DNA of 64,000 nt from Olsenella sp. An188. Lineage in GTDB: Bacteria > Actinomycetota > Coriobacteriia > Coriobacteriales > Atopobiaceae. The DNA lies in NCBI RefSeq assembly GCF_002160255.1, contig NZ_NFKF01000009.1:1-64000 (forward strand). Reading direction: 5' to 3'. Below the pieces are notes generated by a model. The model did not search any database. It saw nothing but the letters and a program-made list of their open reading frames with translations, and was not told the DNA's origin. The number at the start of each line of letters is the position of its first letter. Positions within the stretch are counted from its first letter, which is position 1. Made by a program: the position numbers and the translations under genes. Of this stretch, positions 42,169-50,651 are shown piece by piece.

Positions 42169-42897
42169 CTACAGCCGGTAGCCCGTCGCCTCGCGCTGCA
42201 GCTCGCACAGGCGCGCCACGCCCGCCTGCCCCAGGTCGAGCAGGGCGTCGAGCTGGGCGCGGTCGAGCGTGGAGCGCTCGCCGGTGCCCTGCACCTCCAC
42301 GATCCGGCCGTCGCCGGTGCCCACGAGGTTGAGGTCGACCTCGGCGTGGCTGTCCTCGGGATAGTCCAGGTCGAGCAGGGCGATGCCGCCCACGATGCCC
42401 GCGGAGACGGCCGCCACCTGGCCGGTGAGCGGGAGCCGCGGCAGGCGGCCCCGCTCGACGAGGCTCGAGAGCGCGCCGTGCAGCGCCACCCACGCGCCCG
42501 TGACCGAGGCCGTGCGCGTGCCGCCGTCGGCCTGGATGACGTCGCAGTCGAGCGTGATCGTCACCTCGCCGAGGCGGTCGAGCCGCACGACGGAGCGCAG
42601 GCTTCGCCCGATGAGGCGCTCGATCTCCATGGAGCGGCCCTTGCGCCCGCGGTACTCGCGCGGGGTACGGCGACTGCCGGAGGCCGGCAGCATCGCGTAC
42701 TCGGCCGTGACCCAGCCGGCGTGCGCGCCCTTGCGCCAGGCGGGCACGCCCTCCTCCACGCTCGCCGCGCAGAGCACGCGCGTGTCGCCGAACTCGGCGA
42801 GGCACGAGCCGGCGGCGTTCTTCAGCACGCCCGGGGTGAGCGTGACCTGCCGCATCTCGTCCGCCGCGCGGCCCGACGGCCTCGCACCACCTGCCAT
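42169..42897 (-). CDS. rph: Ribonuclease PH
   Basis: This phosphorolytic 3'-5' exonuclease trims tRNA precursors. The 242-residue protein has RPSGRAADEMRQVTLTPGVL, CAASVEEGVPAW, the phosphate-site TPREYRGRKGRSMEIERLIG, and DCDVIQADGGTRTASVTGA. The start ATG at 42897 has GGGGAG upstream. An in-frame codon seven residues earlier lacks such a site. A long inverted repeat (42939-43026) lies upstream. Confidence 0.95.
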   Translation of the reverse strand: MAGGARPSGRAADEMRQVTLTPGVLKNAAGSCLAEFGDTRVLCAASVEEGVPAWRKGAHAGWVTAEYAMLPASGSRRTPREYRGRKGRSMEIERLIGRSLRSVVRLDRLGEVTITLDCDVIQADGGTRTASVTGAWVALHGALSSLVERGRLPRLPLTGQVAAVSAGIVGGIALLDLDYPEDSHAEVDLNLVGTGDGRIVEVQGTGERSTLDRAQLDALLDLGQAGVARLCELQREATGYRL

Positions 42898-42938
42898 GAT
42901 GTCCACTCCCCTCTCCAAGGCCCGTGACCGGTGACCTC

Positions 42939-43026
42939 GGGAAATTAATCCACATTTGGGCAGCCGCTCCCAAAGCCCAACTGGGGTTTTGTCGCCATCA
43001 CAAAGCCAAATGTGGATTATTTCCCC
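42939..43026. repeat. Long inverted repeat between rph and tRNA-Val
   Basis: The left arm (42939-42959) reads GGGAAATTAATCCACATTTGG. The right arm (43006-43025) is its reverse complement with one base missing. Inside, CCAAAGCCC and GGGGTTTTG can pair too. The A+T-rich arms are unlike the surrounding DNA. It could be a rph promoter-region hairpin or a small non-autonomous element. No gene is seen. Confidence 0.65.
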
Positions 43027-43063
43027 ATGACCTCGAGACGAGCGCCCCGGACGCCCAAAGAGA

Positions 43064-43094
43064 GCGGCGCCGCCCCTGCCTGAAGCGGCGCCGC
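43064..43094 (-). terminator. Terminator of tRNA-Val
   Basis: GCGGCGCCGC occurs as a perfect inverted repeat at 43064-43073 and 43085-43094, nine bases past the tRNA 3' end. CTCTCTTT follows on the minus strand. Confidence 0.7.
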
Positions 43095-43102
43095 GGCGTT
43101 TG

Positions 43103-43178
43103 TGGTGGGCGATGACGGGTTCGAACCGCCGACCTTGTGCGTGTAAGGCACCTGCGCTAGCCGCTGCGCCAATCGCCC
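43103..43178 (-). tRNA. tRNA-Val (TAC)
   Basis: Acceptor GGGCGAT/ATCGCCC, discriminator A, encoded CCA. The anticodon loop CTTACAC gives TAC, and the T-arm is GGCGGTTCGAACCCGTC. The outer pair of the anticodon stem is mismatched (G with A), otherwise the cloverleaf is complete. Confidence 0.9.
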
Positions 43179-43239
43179 GAGTGGCACGAGTCTACCACGT
43201 CCGCAGACACGCCCGGTCGCAGGACGTATACTAGGCCCC

Positions 43240-44775
43240 ATGAATACGACGACACTCGCCTCGCTGGCCGCGCTCCTCGATGAGCAGGGCCTGCTTGCAG
43301 GCACTCACAACCTCACGGCCGAGGCGGGCGCGACGCCCGTCACCGGCGCCGACTGCGACTCGCGCGTCGCCCGCGCGGGGCACGTCTTCGTGTGCAAGGG
43401 CGCGGCGTTCAGGCCCGCCTACCTCACGAGCGCGCTCGAGCTCGGCGCCGTCGCCTACCTCTGCGACGAGGCGCACGCCGCCGAGCTCGCCGAGACGGCG
43501 CCCGCCGCGCCTGCCCTCGTCGCGAGCGACCTGCGCCGCGCGATGGCGCACGTCTCGGCCGAGGCCTGGGGCCACCCCGACCGCGACGTGCGCGTCGTGG
43601 GCATCACGGGCACCAAGGGCAAGTCGACGGTCTCCTACATGCTGCGCGCCATCCTCGACGGCGACGAGGTCGGCTCGGGCACCGCCGTCATCGGCTCCAT
43701 CGACACCTACGACGGGGTCGAGCACTTCGAGAGCCACAACACCACGCCGGAGTCGCCCGACCTCTGGCGCCACATCGCCAACACGCGCGACTCGGGCCTG
43801 CCCGTCCTCGACATGGAGGTCTCGAGCCAGGCGCTCAAGTACGACCGCGTGGTCGGCCTCGACCTCGACGTGGCGTGTTTCCTCAACATCGGCCGCGACC
43901 ACATCTCCCCCGTCGAGCACCCTAGCTTCGAGGACTACTTCGAGAGCAAGCTGCGCATCTTCGACCAGGCGAGAAGCGCCGTGGTGAACATGGACTGCGA
44001 CCATGCCGACGTGATCGCCGCGCGGGCCGCGCGCTGCCCGCGCGCGCTGCGCTTCTCGGCGGAGGGGGCGGACGGCGCGGACGTGTGGGCGTCCGAGGTG
44101 CGCTCCGAGCTCGGCCGCGTGAGCTTCGTCGCGCACACCCCCAGCTGGGAGGCAACGATCACCCTCGCGATGCCCGGGCTCTTCAACGTCGACAACGCCC
44201 TCGCCGCGATCGCCGTGTGCGAGCTGCTCGGCATCGACGCGAAGCGCGTAGTCGCCGGCCTCGCGCGCGCCAAGACGCCCGGGCGCATGGAGCTCATCGG
44301 CGAGCCGGGCGACCGAGTCGTCGCGCTCGTGGACTACGCCCACAACAAGCTCTCCTACCAGAGGTTCTTCTCGTCCGTGACCAAGGAGTTCCCGGGACAT
44401 CGCATCATCGTGGTCATGGGCGCGCCCGGCGGCAAGGCCTACGAGCGCCGCACGGAGCTGCCGCAGGAGGCGGCCAAGTGGGCCGACCACCTCATCTACA
44501 CCGAGGAGGACCCCGCGCACGACCCGGTGGAGGAGATCTGCGCCCAGATGGTCGCGGCAACGCCCGCGGGAACCTCCCACGAGGTCATCTACGACCGCGA
44601 GGCCGCCATCCGCCGTGCTGTCGAGCTGGGCTTTGAGGGCGAGGGGCCCGCGCTCGTGTGCCTGCTCGCCAAGGGGGACGAGACCCGCCAGCACGTGGGC
44701 GACGAGTTCGTCCCCTGCCGCACCGACGGCGAGGTCTTCCTCGAGGCAGCCGAGAAGTACGCGCAGCGGCCCTAA
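43240..44775 (+). CDS. murE: UDP-N-acetylmuramyl-tripeptide synthetase (MurE ligase)
   Basis: MurE adds the third amino acid of the peptidoglycan stem. The 511-residue protein has ADCDSRVARAGHVFVCKG in the UMP domain, the ATP loop GITGTKGKST (121-130), and the carbamylated-lysine region. The C-terminal domain has TEEDPAHDPVEEI where meso-diaminopimelate enzymes have DNPR. This suggests L-lysine (or another amino acid) rather than mDAP. It stands alone, away from a division cluster. The ATG at 43240 is six codons ahead of the conserved part. Confidence 0.88.
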   Translation: MNTTTLASLAALLDEQGLLAGTHNLTAEAGATPVTGADCDSRVARAGHVFVCKGAAFRPAYLTSALELGAVAYLCDEAHAAELAETAPAAPALVASDLRRAMAHVSAEAWGHPDRDVRVVGITGTKGKSTVSYMLRAILDGDEVGSGTAVIGSIDTYDGVEHFESHNTTPESPDLWRHIANTRDSGLPVLDMEVSSQALKYDRVVGLDLDVACFLNIGRDHISPVEHPSFEDYFESKLRIFDQARSAVVNMDCDHADVIAARAARCPRALRFSAEGADGADVWASEVRSELGRVSFVAHTPSWEATITLAMPGLFNVDNALAAIAVCELLGIDAKRVVAGLARAKTPGRMELIGEPGDRVVALVDYAHNKLSYQRFFSSVTKEFPGHRIIVVMGAPGGKAYERRTELPQEAAKWADHLIYTEEDPAHDPVEEICAQMVAATPAGTSHEVIYDREAAIRRAVELGFEGEGPALVCLLAKGDETRQHVGDEFVPCRTDGEVFLEAAEKYAQRP

Positions 44776-44806
44776 GGGGGCCACCCCCCTCTAGGGTCCG
44801 CATCCC

Positions 44807-45637
44807 CTAGATCAGGCCGAAGTGCTCCAGGCCCGTGACCACGCCGTCGTCCGCGGCGGAGTCCGTCACGTAGTCCGCGCGCGCCTTGACGCCGGGCAGC
44901 GCGTTGCCCATGGCGACGAAGGTCTCGACGTGATCGGCCATGGAGAGGTCGTTCTCCGAGTCGCCGAAGGCGAAGGTGCGCTCGCGGCCGTGGCCGAGGC
45001 GCTCGAGCGCGACGTCGATCGCGGTCCCCTTGTCCACGCCGACGAGCGAGAACTCGTAGGTGCTGTACTGCAGGTCGCAGACCGTGAAGTACCGCTCGCA
45101 GAACTCGCGGACGGGCGCGATGTCGTCCAGCGTGACGTCGCTCACGCAGAACTTGCAGAAGCTGTGGCGGCCGATCGCGCGCTCGACCCCCGCGAGGTCG
45201 TGCGCGAGCTCTGAGCTCGCGAAGCTTGCCGGGGCACCGTCCGGGCGCAGCTCGAGGTTGCACTCGACGCCCTCGAACGTCACGCTGACCCCGGCCTCGA
45301 CGAAGCGCCGTGCGACCTCCATGAGCAGGTCGTTCTCGACGACGGCGTTGCGCACGACCTCGTCGCCCACGCGCACGTAGGCGCCCGCGCCCGCGATGAC
45401 GCCGTCGGGGCCGAGGTCCAGCAGCGTGTCCGGGATGAAGGGCACGTGGCGACCCGTGCAGATGAAGGTGCGGTGCCCCGCCGCGCGCATGCGCCGAAAC
45501 GCCCCGTACACGCCGTCGGTCGGCCGAGGCCTGGAGAAGACCGCGTCGGCGCCCGACGTGCGTGCCTTCTCCATGTCGTGCCACACCAGCGTCCCATCGA
45601 CGTCAAAGAACGCGACCGCGCCGCCCTTCTCGCCCAT
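44807..45637 (-). CDS. HAD-superfamily phosphatase, Cof type
   Basis: The 276-residue protein has motif I AFFDVDGTLV, motif II ICTGRHV, and motif IV FAFGDSENDLSMA, with a cap domain between (about 90-195) that contains CKFCVSDVTLDD. Substrate unknown, probably a sugar phosphate. The ATG at 45637 has GGGAGG upstream. The open frame extends further but has no better start. It is distinct from the HAD gene at 36846. Confidence 0.82.
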   Translation of the reverse strand: MGEKGGAVAFFDVDGTLVWHDMEKARTSGADAVFSRPRPTDGVYGAFRRMRAAGHRTFICTGRHVPFIPDTLLDLGPDGVIAGAGAYVRVGDEVVRNAVVENDLLMEVARRFVEAGVSVTFEGVECNLELRPDGAPASFASSELAHDLAGVERAIGRHSFCKFCVSDVTLDDIAPVREFCERYFTVCDLQYSTYEFSLVGVDKGTAIDVALERLGHGRERTFAFGDSENDLSMADHVETFVAMGNALPGVKARADYVTDSAADDGVVTGLEHFGLI

Positions 45638-45706
45638 GAGCCCTCCCTCTCGTCTGTGCCTGACGCGCCATTGTAGCGGACCCGTGTAAGGGAACCGACA
45701 GGAAAA

Positions 45707-45732
45707 GGGCCGGGACGCAGAGGTCCCGGCCC
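45707..45732 (-). terminator. Intrinsic terminator after the iron alcohol dehydrogenase
   Basis: GGGCCGGGAC (45707-45716) and GTCCCGGCCC (45723-45732) form a perfect ten-base stem. CTTTTCC follows on the minus strand. It lies 34 bases past the stop. Confidence 0.85.
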
Positions 45733-45765
45733 TCGAGTCGTGCGATGCTCGCGCGAGCGGCTGGA

Positions 45766-46980
45766 CTAGAAGTCCACGTCCACGTCGTTGTAGACGCACT
45801 CGAGGAGCTTCTCCATCTCCTCGGGCGTGGGCTGGCGCGGGTTGGAGCCGGTGCAGGCGTCGCCGATGGCGTCGACGGCGATGCGGCTCTTCTTCTCCTC
45901 GAACTCGGCGTAGTCGATGACGGACTCGTCGGCCTTGACGCCGCCCTTGCCGTAGTTCTTGATGCCCTGCGGGATGTCGATCTTGTCGTTGAGGTCGCGG
46001 ATCATCTGGACGAGAGCGGCAACGAGCTCGTCCTCGGTCTCGCCGGCGAGGTGGAAGACCTCCTTGGCGATGTAGGCGTAGCGGCTCTTGGCGCGGGCGT
46101 CCTTGGAGTTGAACTGGATGACCTTGCCGAGGTACATGGCGTTGGCGCAGCCGTGGATGATGTGGTCACCGGTGAAGGCGGCGCCGGTCTTGTGCGCCAT
46201 GGAGTGCACGATGCCGAGCAGGCCGCTCGAGAAGGCGATGCCGGCGATGCACTGGGCGTCGTGCATGTGCTGACGGGCCTCCTTGTCGCCGGCGTAGCTC
46301 TTGGGGAGCCACTCGACGATCTCGCGCATGGCGTAGAGGGCGTTGGCGTCGGTGTAGGCGGAGCCGGCGGTGGAGACGTAGGCCTCGATGGAGTGGGTCA
46401 GGGCGTCCATGCCGGTGTGCGCGCAGAGCTTGGCGGGCATGGTGTAGGTGAGCTCGGGGTCGACGATGGCCACGTCAGGCGTGATCTCGAAGTCGGCGAT
46501 CGGGAACTTGATACCCTTGGAGTAGTCGGTGATGATCGAGAAGGCCGTGACCTCGGTGGCGGTGCCGGAGGTGGAGGAGATGGCGCAGAAGTGGGCCTTG
46601 GTGCGCAGCTTGGGCAGGCCGAAGACCTTGCACATGTCCTCGAAGGTGGTCTCGGGGTACTCGTACTTGATCCACATGGCCTTGGCCGCGTCGATGGGGC
46701 TGCCGCCGCCGATGGCGATGATCCAGTCGGGCTGGAACTCGGACATCACGGCCGCGCCGTTCATGACGGTCTCGACGGACGGGTCGGACTCGACACCCTC
46801 GATGAGCTTGACCTCGAAGCCGGCCTCCTTGAGGTCGTTCTCGACGTCCTGCAGGAAGCCGCCGCGACGCATGGAGCCGCCGCCGGTGACGATGACGGCG
46901 CGCTCGCCCTTGAGGTTCTTCACCTCGTGGCGGGCACCCTCGCCAAAGTACAGGTCACGCGGGTTGGTGAAACGTCCCAT
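45766..46980 (-). CDS. Iron-containing alcohol dehydrogenase
   Basis: The 404-residue group III alcohol dehydrogenase probably reduces aldehydes to alcohols for NADH reoxidation. It has the NAD-binding GGGSPIDAAKAMW, SSTSGTATEVTAF, and the metal ligands in HTGMDALTHSIEAY and SMAHKTGAAF followed by HG. The ATG at 46980 begins MGRFTNPRDLYFGEG. Upstream, 299 bases hold a candidate -10 TATACT (47106-47111) and an A+T-richer stretch. Expression may be strong, since a good terminator also follows. Substrate not resolved. Confidence 0.9.
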   Translation of the reverse strand: MGRFTNPRDLYFGEGARHEVKNLKGERAVIVTGGGSMRRGGFLQDVENDLKEAGFEVKLIEGVESDPSVETVMNGAAVMSEFQPDWIIAIGGGSPIDAAKAMWIKYEYPETTFEDMCKVFGLPKLRTKAHFCAISSTSGTATEVTAFSIITDYSKGIKFPIADFEITPDVAIVDPELTYTMPAKLCAHTGMDALTHSIEAYVSTAGSAYTDANALYAMREIVEWLPKSYAGDKEARQHMHDAQCIAGIAFSSGLLGIVHSMAHKTGAAFTGDHIIHGCANAMYLGKVIQFNSKDARAKSRYAYIAKEVFHLAGETEDELVAALVQMIRDLNDKIDIPQGIKNYGKGGVKADESVIDYAEFEEKKSRIAVDAIGDACTGSNPRQPTPEEMEKLLECVYNDVDVDF

Positions 46981-47105
46981 AACACACTCCTCCAATTCAT
47001 TTGCCGCCGCCACCGCGACGGATCGCAAGCGGGGGCATCTCCCCCGCCTTTTGCCGAAACGAGAAGTACCGCGGCCGCGCGAGGTCCCGCCGCACGGTCG
47101 GCTAC

Positions 47106-47111
47106 AGTATA
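47106..47111 (-). promoter_or_regulatory. Candidate -10 box of the iron alcohol dehydrogenase
   Basis: The minus strand reads TATACT 126 bases ahead of the gene, preceded by GGGGATTTCGC. No clear -35 is visible, and the leader would be long. Confidence 0.4.
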
Positions 47112-47279
47112 GCGAAATCCCCTCGCGCCATTTGGGGGTTTTCCGGCGTCCGGCGAGCGGCAAATATAGGCGTTTACGTGGTGTTTTCTGGCGGGCGAGC
47201 GGCAGGCGCGCAGCGCTGGGCCGCCGAGCCGAGCCGCGCGGGCGCTTCTCGGCTACCATAGGCAGAGAGGGGAGGAGAG

Positions 47280-48326
47280 ATGGCACACGATCCAAGGCGC
47301 GAGGACTACCAGAGGCTGAGCCTGCGCTACGCGCTCGAGCTCGACGGGGACGACCCGTTCGCCGCCTCGCGCGCCTTCGCCACCTTCGGGCGGCGCTTCG
47401 CCCAGAACCGCGACTCGCTCCCCCAGTCCGACGCCGACCGCGCCTTCCACCTCGTCACCCTCGCGACGGAGGCCATCGACTACCGGCTGCCGTTTGCCAC
47501 CGACGCCCAGGCCGAGGAGCTCATCTCCCGCGGCCGGGCGCTTCTCGACGAGGCGCTCTCCCTCGACGCGTCCTGCTGGGACGCGCTGCGCATGCGCTCG
47601 TCCGCCCAGACCTCCTCGATCGACGAGCGCTACTGGTTCCTCGCCGGGCGCGTCGACGAGGTCCAGGCCTCCTGCGAGGAGGAGCGCGAGCGCGTCATCG
47701 AGGCGCTCGGGGGCGAGCGGGGCACGCTCGGGGCCACGATCTCCATGCGCCCCTACTGGCGCTGGCTCGCCTCCATGGCCGAGCAGGCGCTCATCTGCGG
47801 CCGCAACCACGACGCCGTCGCTGCGGCCGAGCGGCTGCTCGCGTCCGACCCGCGCGACCTCTCGGACGTGCGCTTCACGCTCGCCTACGCCCTCGCCAAG
47901 CTCGAGGACGAGGAGGGGCTCGCCGACCTGCGCCGCCGCTACGCGACCATCTCCCCGCTCCGCGCCGCCGACGACGCCTGGATAACGCTCGCCGAGGTCG
48001 CGCTCGCCCACAAGCGCTGCGACTTCTCCGCGGCGCGCGAGGGCCTCTCGCACCTGCTTGCGACCTATCCCAAGTGCGGGTTTGCGCTCATCCGCCAGAG
48101 CGAGCTGCCCGACGGGGAGTTCGCCCGCCTGCGCGTGCAGCCCTACGGCGAGGACGAGATCATCATCGCCGTGAGCGAGGGCATCGTCTTGCTGCAGGAG
48201 GGCAGCGACCGCTCCGGCCGCGGCGTGCTCGGGTCGTGGGTCGCCAAGGCCGTCTCCGAGCTCGACCCGACCGCGGCGGACGAGGCCTCCCGGATCTCCG
48301 GGGGCGAGGGGGTGACGCGGCAGTGA
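47280..48326 (+). CDS. Tetratricopeptide-like protein of unknown function (first of a pair)
   Basis: I do not recognise this 348-residue protein. It is largely helical, rich in Ala, Leu, Arg and Glu. Repeated helix pairs such as AEELISRGRALLDEALSLDAS and AAAERLLASDPRDLSDVRFTLAYALAKLEDE fit tetratricopeptide-type units. No signal peptide or membrane segment is seen. The ATG has a strong GGAGGAG site. The last bases overlap the GTG of the next gene, so the two are translated together and probably act together. Confidence 0.65.
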   Translation: MAHDPRREDYQRLSLRYALELDGDDPFAASRAFATFGRRFAQNRDSLPQSDADRAFHLVTLATEAIDYRLPFATDAQAEELISRGRALLDEALSLDASCWDALRMRSSAQTSSIDERYWFLAGRVDEVQASCEEERERVIEALGGERGTLGATISMRPYWRWLASMAEQALICGRNHDAVAAAERLLASDPRDLSDVRFTLAYALAKLEDEEGLADLRRRYATISPLRAADDAWITLAEVALAHKRCDFSAAREGLSHLLATYPKCGFALIRQSELPDGEFARLRVQPYGEDEIIIAVSEGIVLLQEGSDRSGRGVLGSWVAKAVSELDPTAADEASRISGGEGVTRQ

Positions 48327-49279
48327 GGGCGTGGGACGAGCTGGTGACGCGCTGCGCCGAGCGCCGGCGCGCCGAGATGGGGGGCCTGTCCGACCAGGCG
48401 TTCGAGGAGCTGCTCATCGCCGTGCGCGAGAACCCCGCCGCGTTTGCCGAGGCGGCCCCCGAGCGCGCGCTGCTCGTGCTCGCGCGCGCCCTCGACGCCT
48501 ACCGCGAGAGCCGCTCCCACGACGACCTTCTCGACGACGAGGCCTTCGAGGCCGAGCGGGCCCGCCGCCTCGAGGCCCTGCGCGCCGAGTGCGAGCGTGC
48601 GCTGGCTGAGGACGAGCGCTGCCTCGACGCGCGGCTGGTCTCCCTTCTCGCCGCCGACCTCGAGCCCGACCCGCTGCTCGAGGGGCTGCTCTCGCTCGAT
48701 CGCGAGTTTGCCCGCGAGCTGCCCTCCGGCGACGCCTGGGAGGACGTCTCCTGCCGCCCCCACCTGCGCCTTCGTGCCGCGGTGGCCCGCACCTGCGTGG
48801 AGTCGTCGCGCTTTCGCATGGCGCAGAGCGCGGCGCTCTCCGTCATGGACGCGTCTCCCTCCGACCCGCTCGGGGCGCGCCACACCCACATGCTCGCGTG
48901 CGCCCGGCTCGAGGACGAGCCCGCCTTCGACGCCGTGCTCGCGCGCTTCTCGCACCGCGAGAGCGCCTGGTCGCACCTCGCGCGCGTCCTTCTGCTCTAC
49001 AAGCTCGACCGCATGCCTGCCGCACGCCGGGCGCTGCACGGCCTCGACGAGCTGTGCGTCGGCGGGGCCTACGCGCTGCTGCGTCCCACCTTCGTCGAGA
49101 TCTACCTCCCCGACCGCCCCGAGGCGAGCGTCTGCGGACTCGCGGAGTGCATGATGGCCGTGCGCGAGGCGGAGCCCATCATCGCGGACGTGCCGGACTT
49201 CATCAACTGGTGCCAGGGGTTTGACTGGCTCGCGGCCTCCGGGGCGCGCTTCGCCGAGAAGAACGACCTGGAGTGGTAG
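48323..49279 (+). CDS. Tetratricopeptide-like protein of unknown function (second of a pair)
   Basis: This 318-residue protein begins at a GTG that overlaps the previous stop as GTGA. It is helical and Ala/Arg/Leu-rich. Units such as FRMAQSAALSVMDASPSDPLGARHTHMLACARLEDE resemble those of its partner (47280-48326), so the two may have arisen by duplication. No catalytic motif is evident. The open frame extends far upstream across the first gene, but that is an antisense or shadow artefact. Confidence 0.6.
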   Translation: MRAWDELVTRCAERRRAEMGGLSDQAFEELLIAVRENPAAFAEAAPERALLVLARALDAYRESRSHDDLLDDEAFEAERARRLEALRAECERALAEDERCLDARLVSLLAADLEPDPLLEGLLSLDREFARELPSGDAWEDVSCRPHLRLRAAVARTCVESSRFRMAQSAALSVMDASPSDPLGARHTHMLACARLEDEPAFDAVLARFSHRESAWSHLARVLLLYKLDRMPAARRALHGLDELCVGGAYALLRPTFVEIYLPDRPEASVCGLAECMMAVREAEPIIADVPDFINWCQGFDWLAASGARFAEKNDLEW

Positions 49280-49312
49280 CGTCCCACACGGTTCTTCTCG
49301 CCCCATGAAAAC

Positions 49313-49340
49313 GCCCGGACCGCGCAGGCGCGATCCGGGC
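49313..49340 (-). terminator. Terminator of tRNA-Glu
   Basis: GCCCGGACCGCG (49313-49324) and CGCGATCCGGGC (49329-49340) form a 12-base stem with one mismatch. GTTTTCATGG follows on the minus strand. A GGTTCTTCTCGCC word (49290-49302) lies just beyond. Confidence 0.75.
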
Positions 49341-49350
49341 AGGCAGCTCG

Positions 49351-49426
49351 TGGTGCCCCCAACGGGAGTCGAACCCGTGTTACAGCCTTGAAAGGGCCGT
49401 GTCCTAGGCCACTAGACGATGGGGAC
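49351..49426 (-). tRNA. tRNA-Glu (TTC)
   Basis: Acceptor GTCCCCA/TGGGGGC, discriminator A, encoded CCA. The anticodon arm CGGCC-CTTTCAA-GGCTG gives TTC, and the T-arm is CGGGTTCGACTCCCG. Confidence 0.95.
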
Positions 49427-49513
49427 GCGCGGTTAAGTATACCAGAGGCGCAGACGGCTCGCGCCCCGCCGGGAGGCCCTGCGCGCCATGGGGGCGCGCC
49501 GGCGAGAAGTACA

Positions 49514-49598
49514 TGGTAGGGGCGGTGGGACTCGAACCCACAATCCTTTCGGCCGCGGATTTTAAGTCCGCTGCGTATGCCAGTTCCGCCACGCCCCC
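49514..49598 (-). tRNA. tRNA-Leu (TAA)
   Basis: A class II tRNA with a long variable arm (GGCCGAAAGGATT). Acceptor GGGGGCG/CGCCCCT, discriminator A, encoded CCA. The anticodon arm GCGGA-CTTAAAA-TCCGC gives TAA. A GGCGAGAAGTACA word abuts its 3' end. Confidence 0.95.
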
Positions 49599-49637
49599 AC
49601 GTGACTACACATCCTAGCGCAAGCGCGGGCGGGCCGC

Positions 49638-50648
49638 TCAGCGCAGCGGCCGCATCGTCGGCTTCCAGCCGACGGGGGACTCCGTGCCCGAGAGCGTCGC
49701 CGCGGCGGCGAGCGCGAGGCCGAAGAGCAGGTCGGACTCGCTGGCCGTGAGCGACTCGAACCCCGTCTGGCGCATCAGCTCCGACACCGCCACCGCGCCG
49801 CCGAGCATGACCGGGGCGCGCTTGGCCTGCAGGCCCGGCAGCGCGGCGCGTTCCTCGACCGTCAGGGCGGCGAGCCGCGCCTCGAGGGCCTCGACCCGCT
49901 CGCGCGGGAGCGCGCAGAGGTGGACCTTCGAGGAGTCGTACGGCTCCAGGCCCTTGTCGATCGCGACGAGGCTCGTCACCGTGCCGCCGCACACCACGAG
50001 CAGCTCCGGCGCGTCCGCGGCCGCCCTCCCCGACCCGGCTGCCCAGAGGCCACCCTCCTCCACGACCGGCGCGAAGGCGTGGGCGGCGAAGGCGTGGGCG
50101 GCGGCCAGATCGTCTTTGGGCGCAGGGCCCTCCGAGGCGAGGAACTTCTCGGTCACGCGGCGGCACCCAACGTCAACGGAGCGAACGAAGGCCAGCTCAA
50201 ACGTGCCGTCCTCGCCCAGCGAACCGCACGCGAGCTCGGTGGAGCCGCCGCCGTTGTCGGCCACGAGGAGGCGCCGGCCGCGAAAGTCCTGGGCCACGCC
50301 GAGGAAGGTCAGCGCGCCCTCCACCTCGCCGGGGATGATGAGCGGGTCGAGGCCGAGCGAGTCGAGCGCGGCACCCAGCTCGCGGGCGTTCTCCGCGTCG
50401 CGCGCGGCGCTCGTGAGCGTGCAGCATGCCGCGACGGCCCCCGCCTCGCGGGCGGAGTCCACGTAGCCGCGCGCGCAGGCGAAGACGCGCTCCATGGCCT
50501 CCTGCCTGAGGCGGCCCGTGGCGTCCACCCCCTCGCCGAGGTTGCAGATCTCCGAGTGCTTGGCCAGGCGCACCACGCGGCCGCCCTCGACGTCCGCGAC
50601 GGCAAGCCGCGCGGTGACGGTACCGATGTCGATGCAGGCAAGACGCAT
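49638..50648 (-). CDS. ppx: Exopolyphosphatase / guanosine pentaphosphatase (Ppx/GppA family)
   Basis: The 336-residue ASKHA-fold phosphatase hydrolyses polyphosphate or pppGpp. It has CIDIGTVTARLAVAD (phosphate 1 loop), IIPGEVEGALTFLGV with the catalytic Glu, VADNGGGSTELACG (phosphate 2 loop), and VVCGGTVTSLVAID. It has only the N-terminal catalytic domains (no HD domain), the length of short actinobacterial Ppx proteins. It follows the DivIC-like gene by three bases. Confidence 0.88.
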   Translation of the reverse strand: MRLACIDIGTVTARLAVADVEGGRVVRLAKHSEICNLGEGVDATGRLRQEAMERVFACARGYVDSAREAGAVAACCTLTSAARDAENARELGAALDSLGLDPLIIPGEVEGALTFLGVAQDFRGRRLLVADNGGGSTELACGSLGEDGTFELAFVRSVDVGCRRVTEKFLASEGPAPKDDLAAAHAFAAHAFAPVVEEGGLWAAGSGRAAADAPELLVVCGGTVTSLVAIDKGLEPYDSSKVHLCALPRERVEALEARLAALTVEERAALPGLQAKRAPVMLGGAVAVSELMRQTGFESLTASESDLLFGLALAAAATLSGTESPVGWKPTMRPLR

Positions 50649-50651
50649 GGG

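Noticed and set aside
46529-48322. Continuation of the 48323-49279 gene far upstream
   Set aside because: The open frame crosses the iron alcohol dehydrogenase and the first tetratricopeptide-like gene in a shadow frame. The GTGA overlap at 48323 is the natural start.
49638-50648. FGGY-type kinase instead of Ppx/GppA
   Set aside because: Both share the ASKHA fold, but IIPGEVEGALTFLG and DNGGGSTEL are Ppx/GppA motifs.
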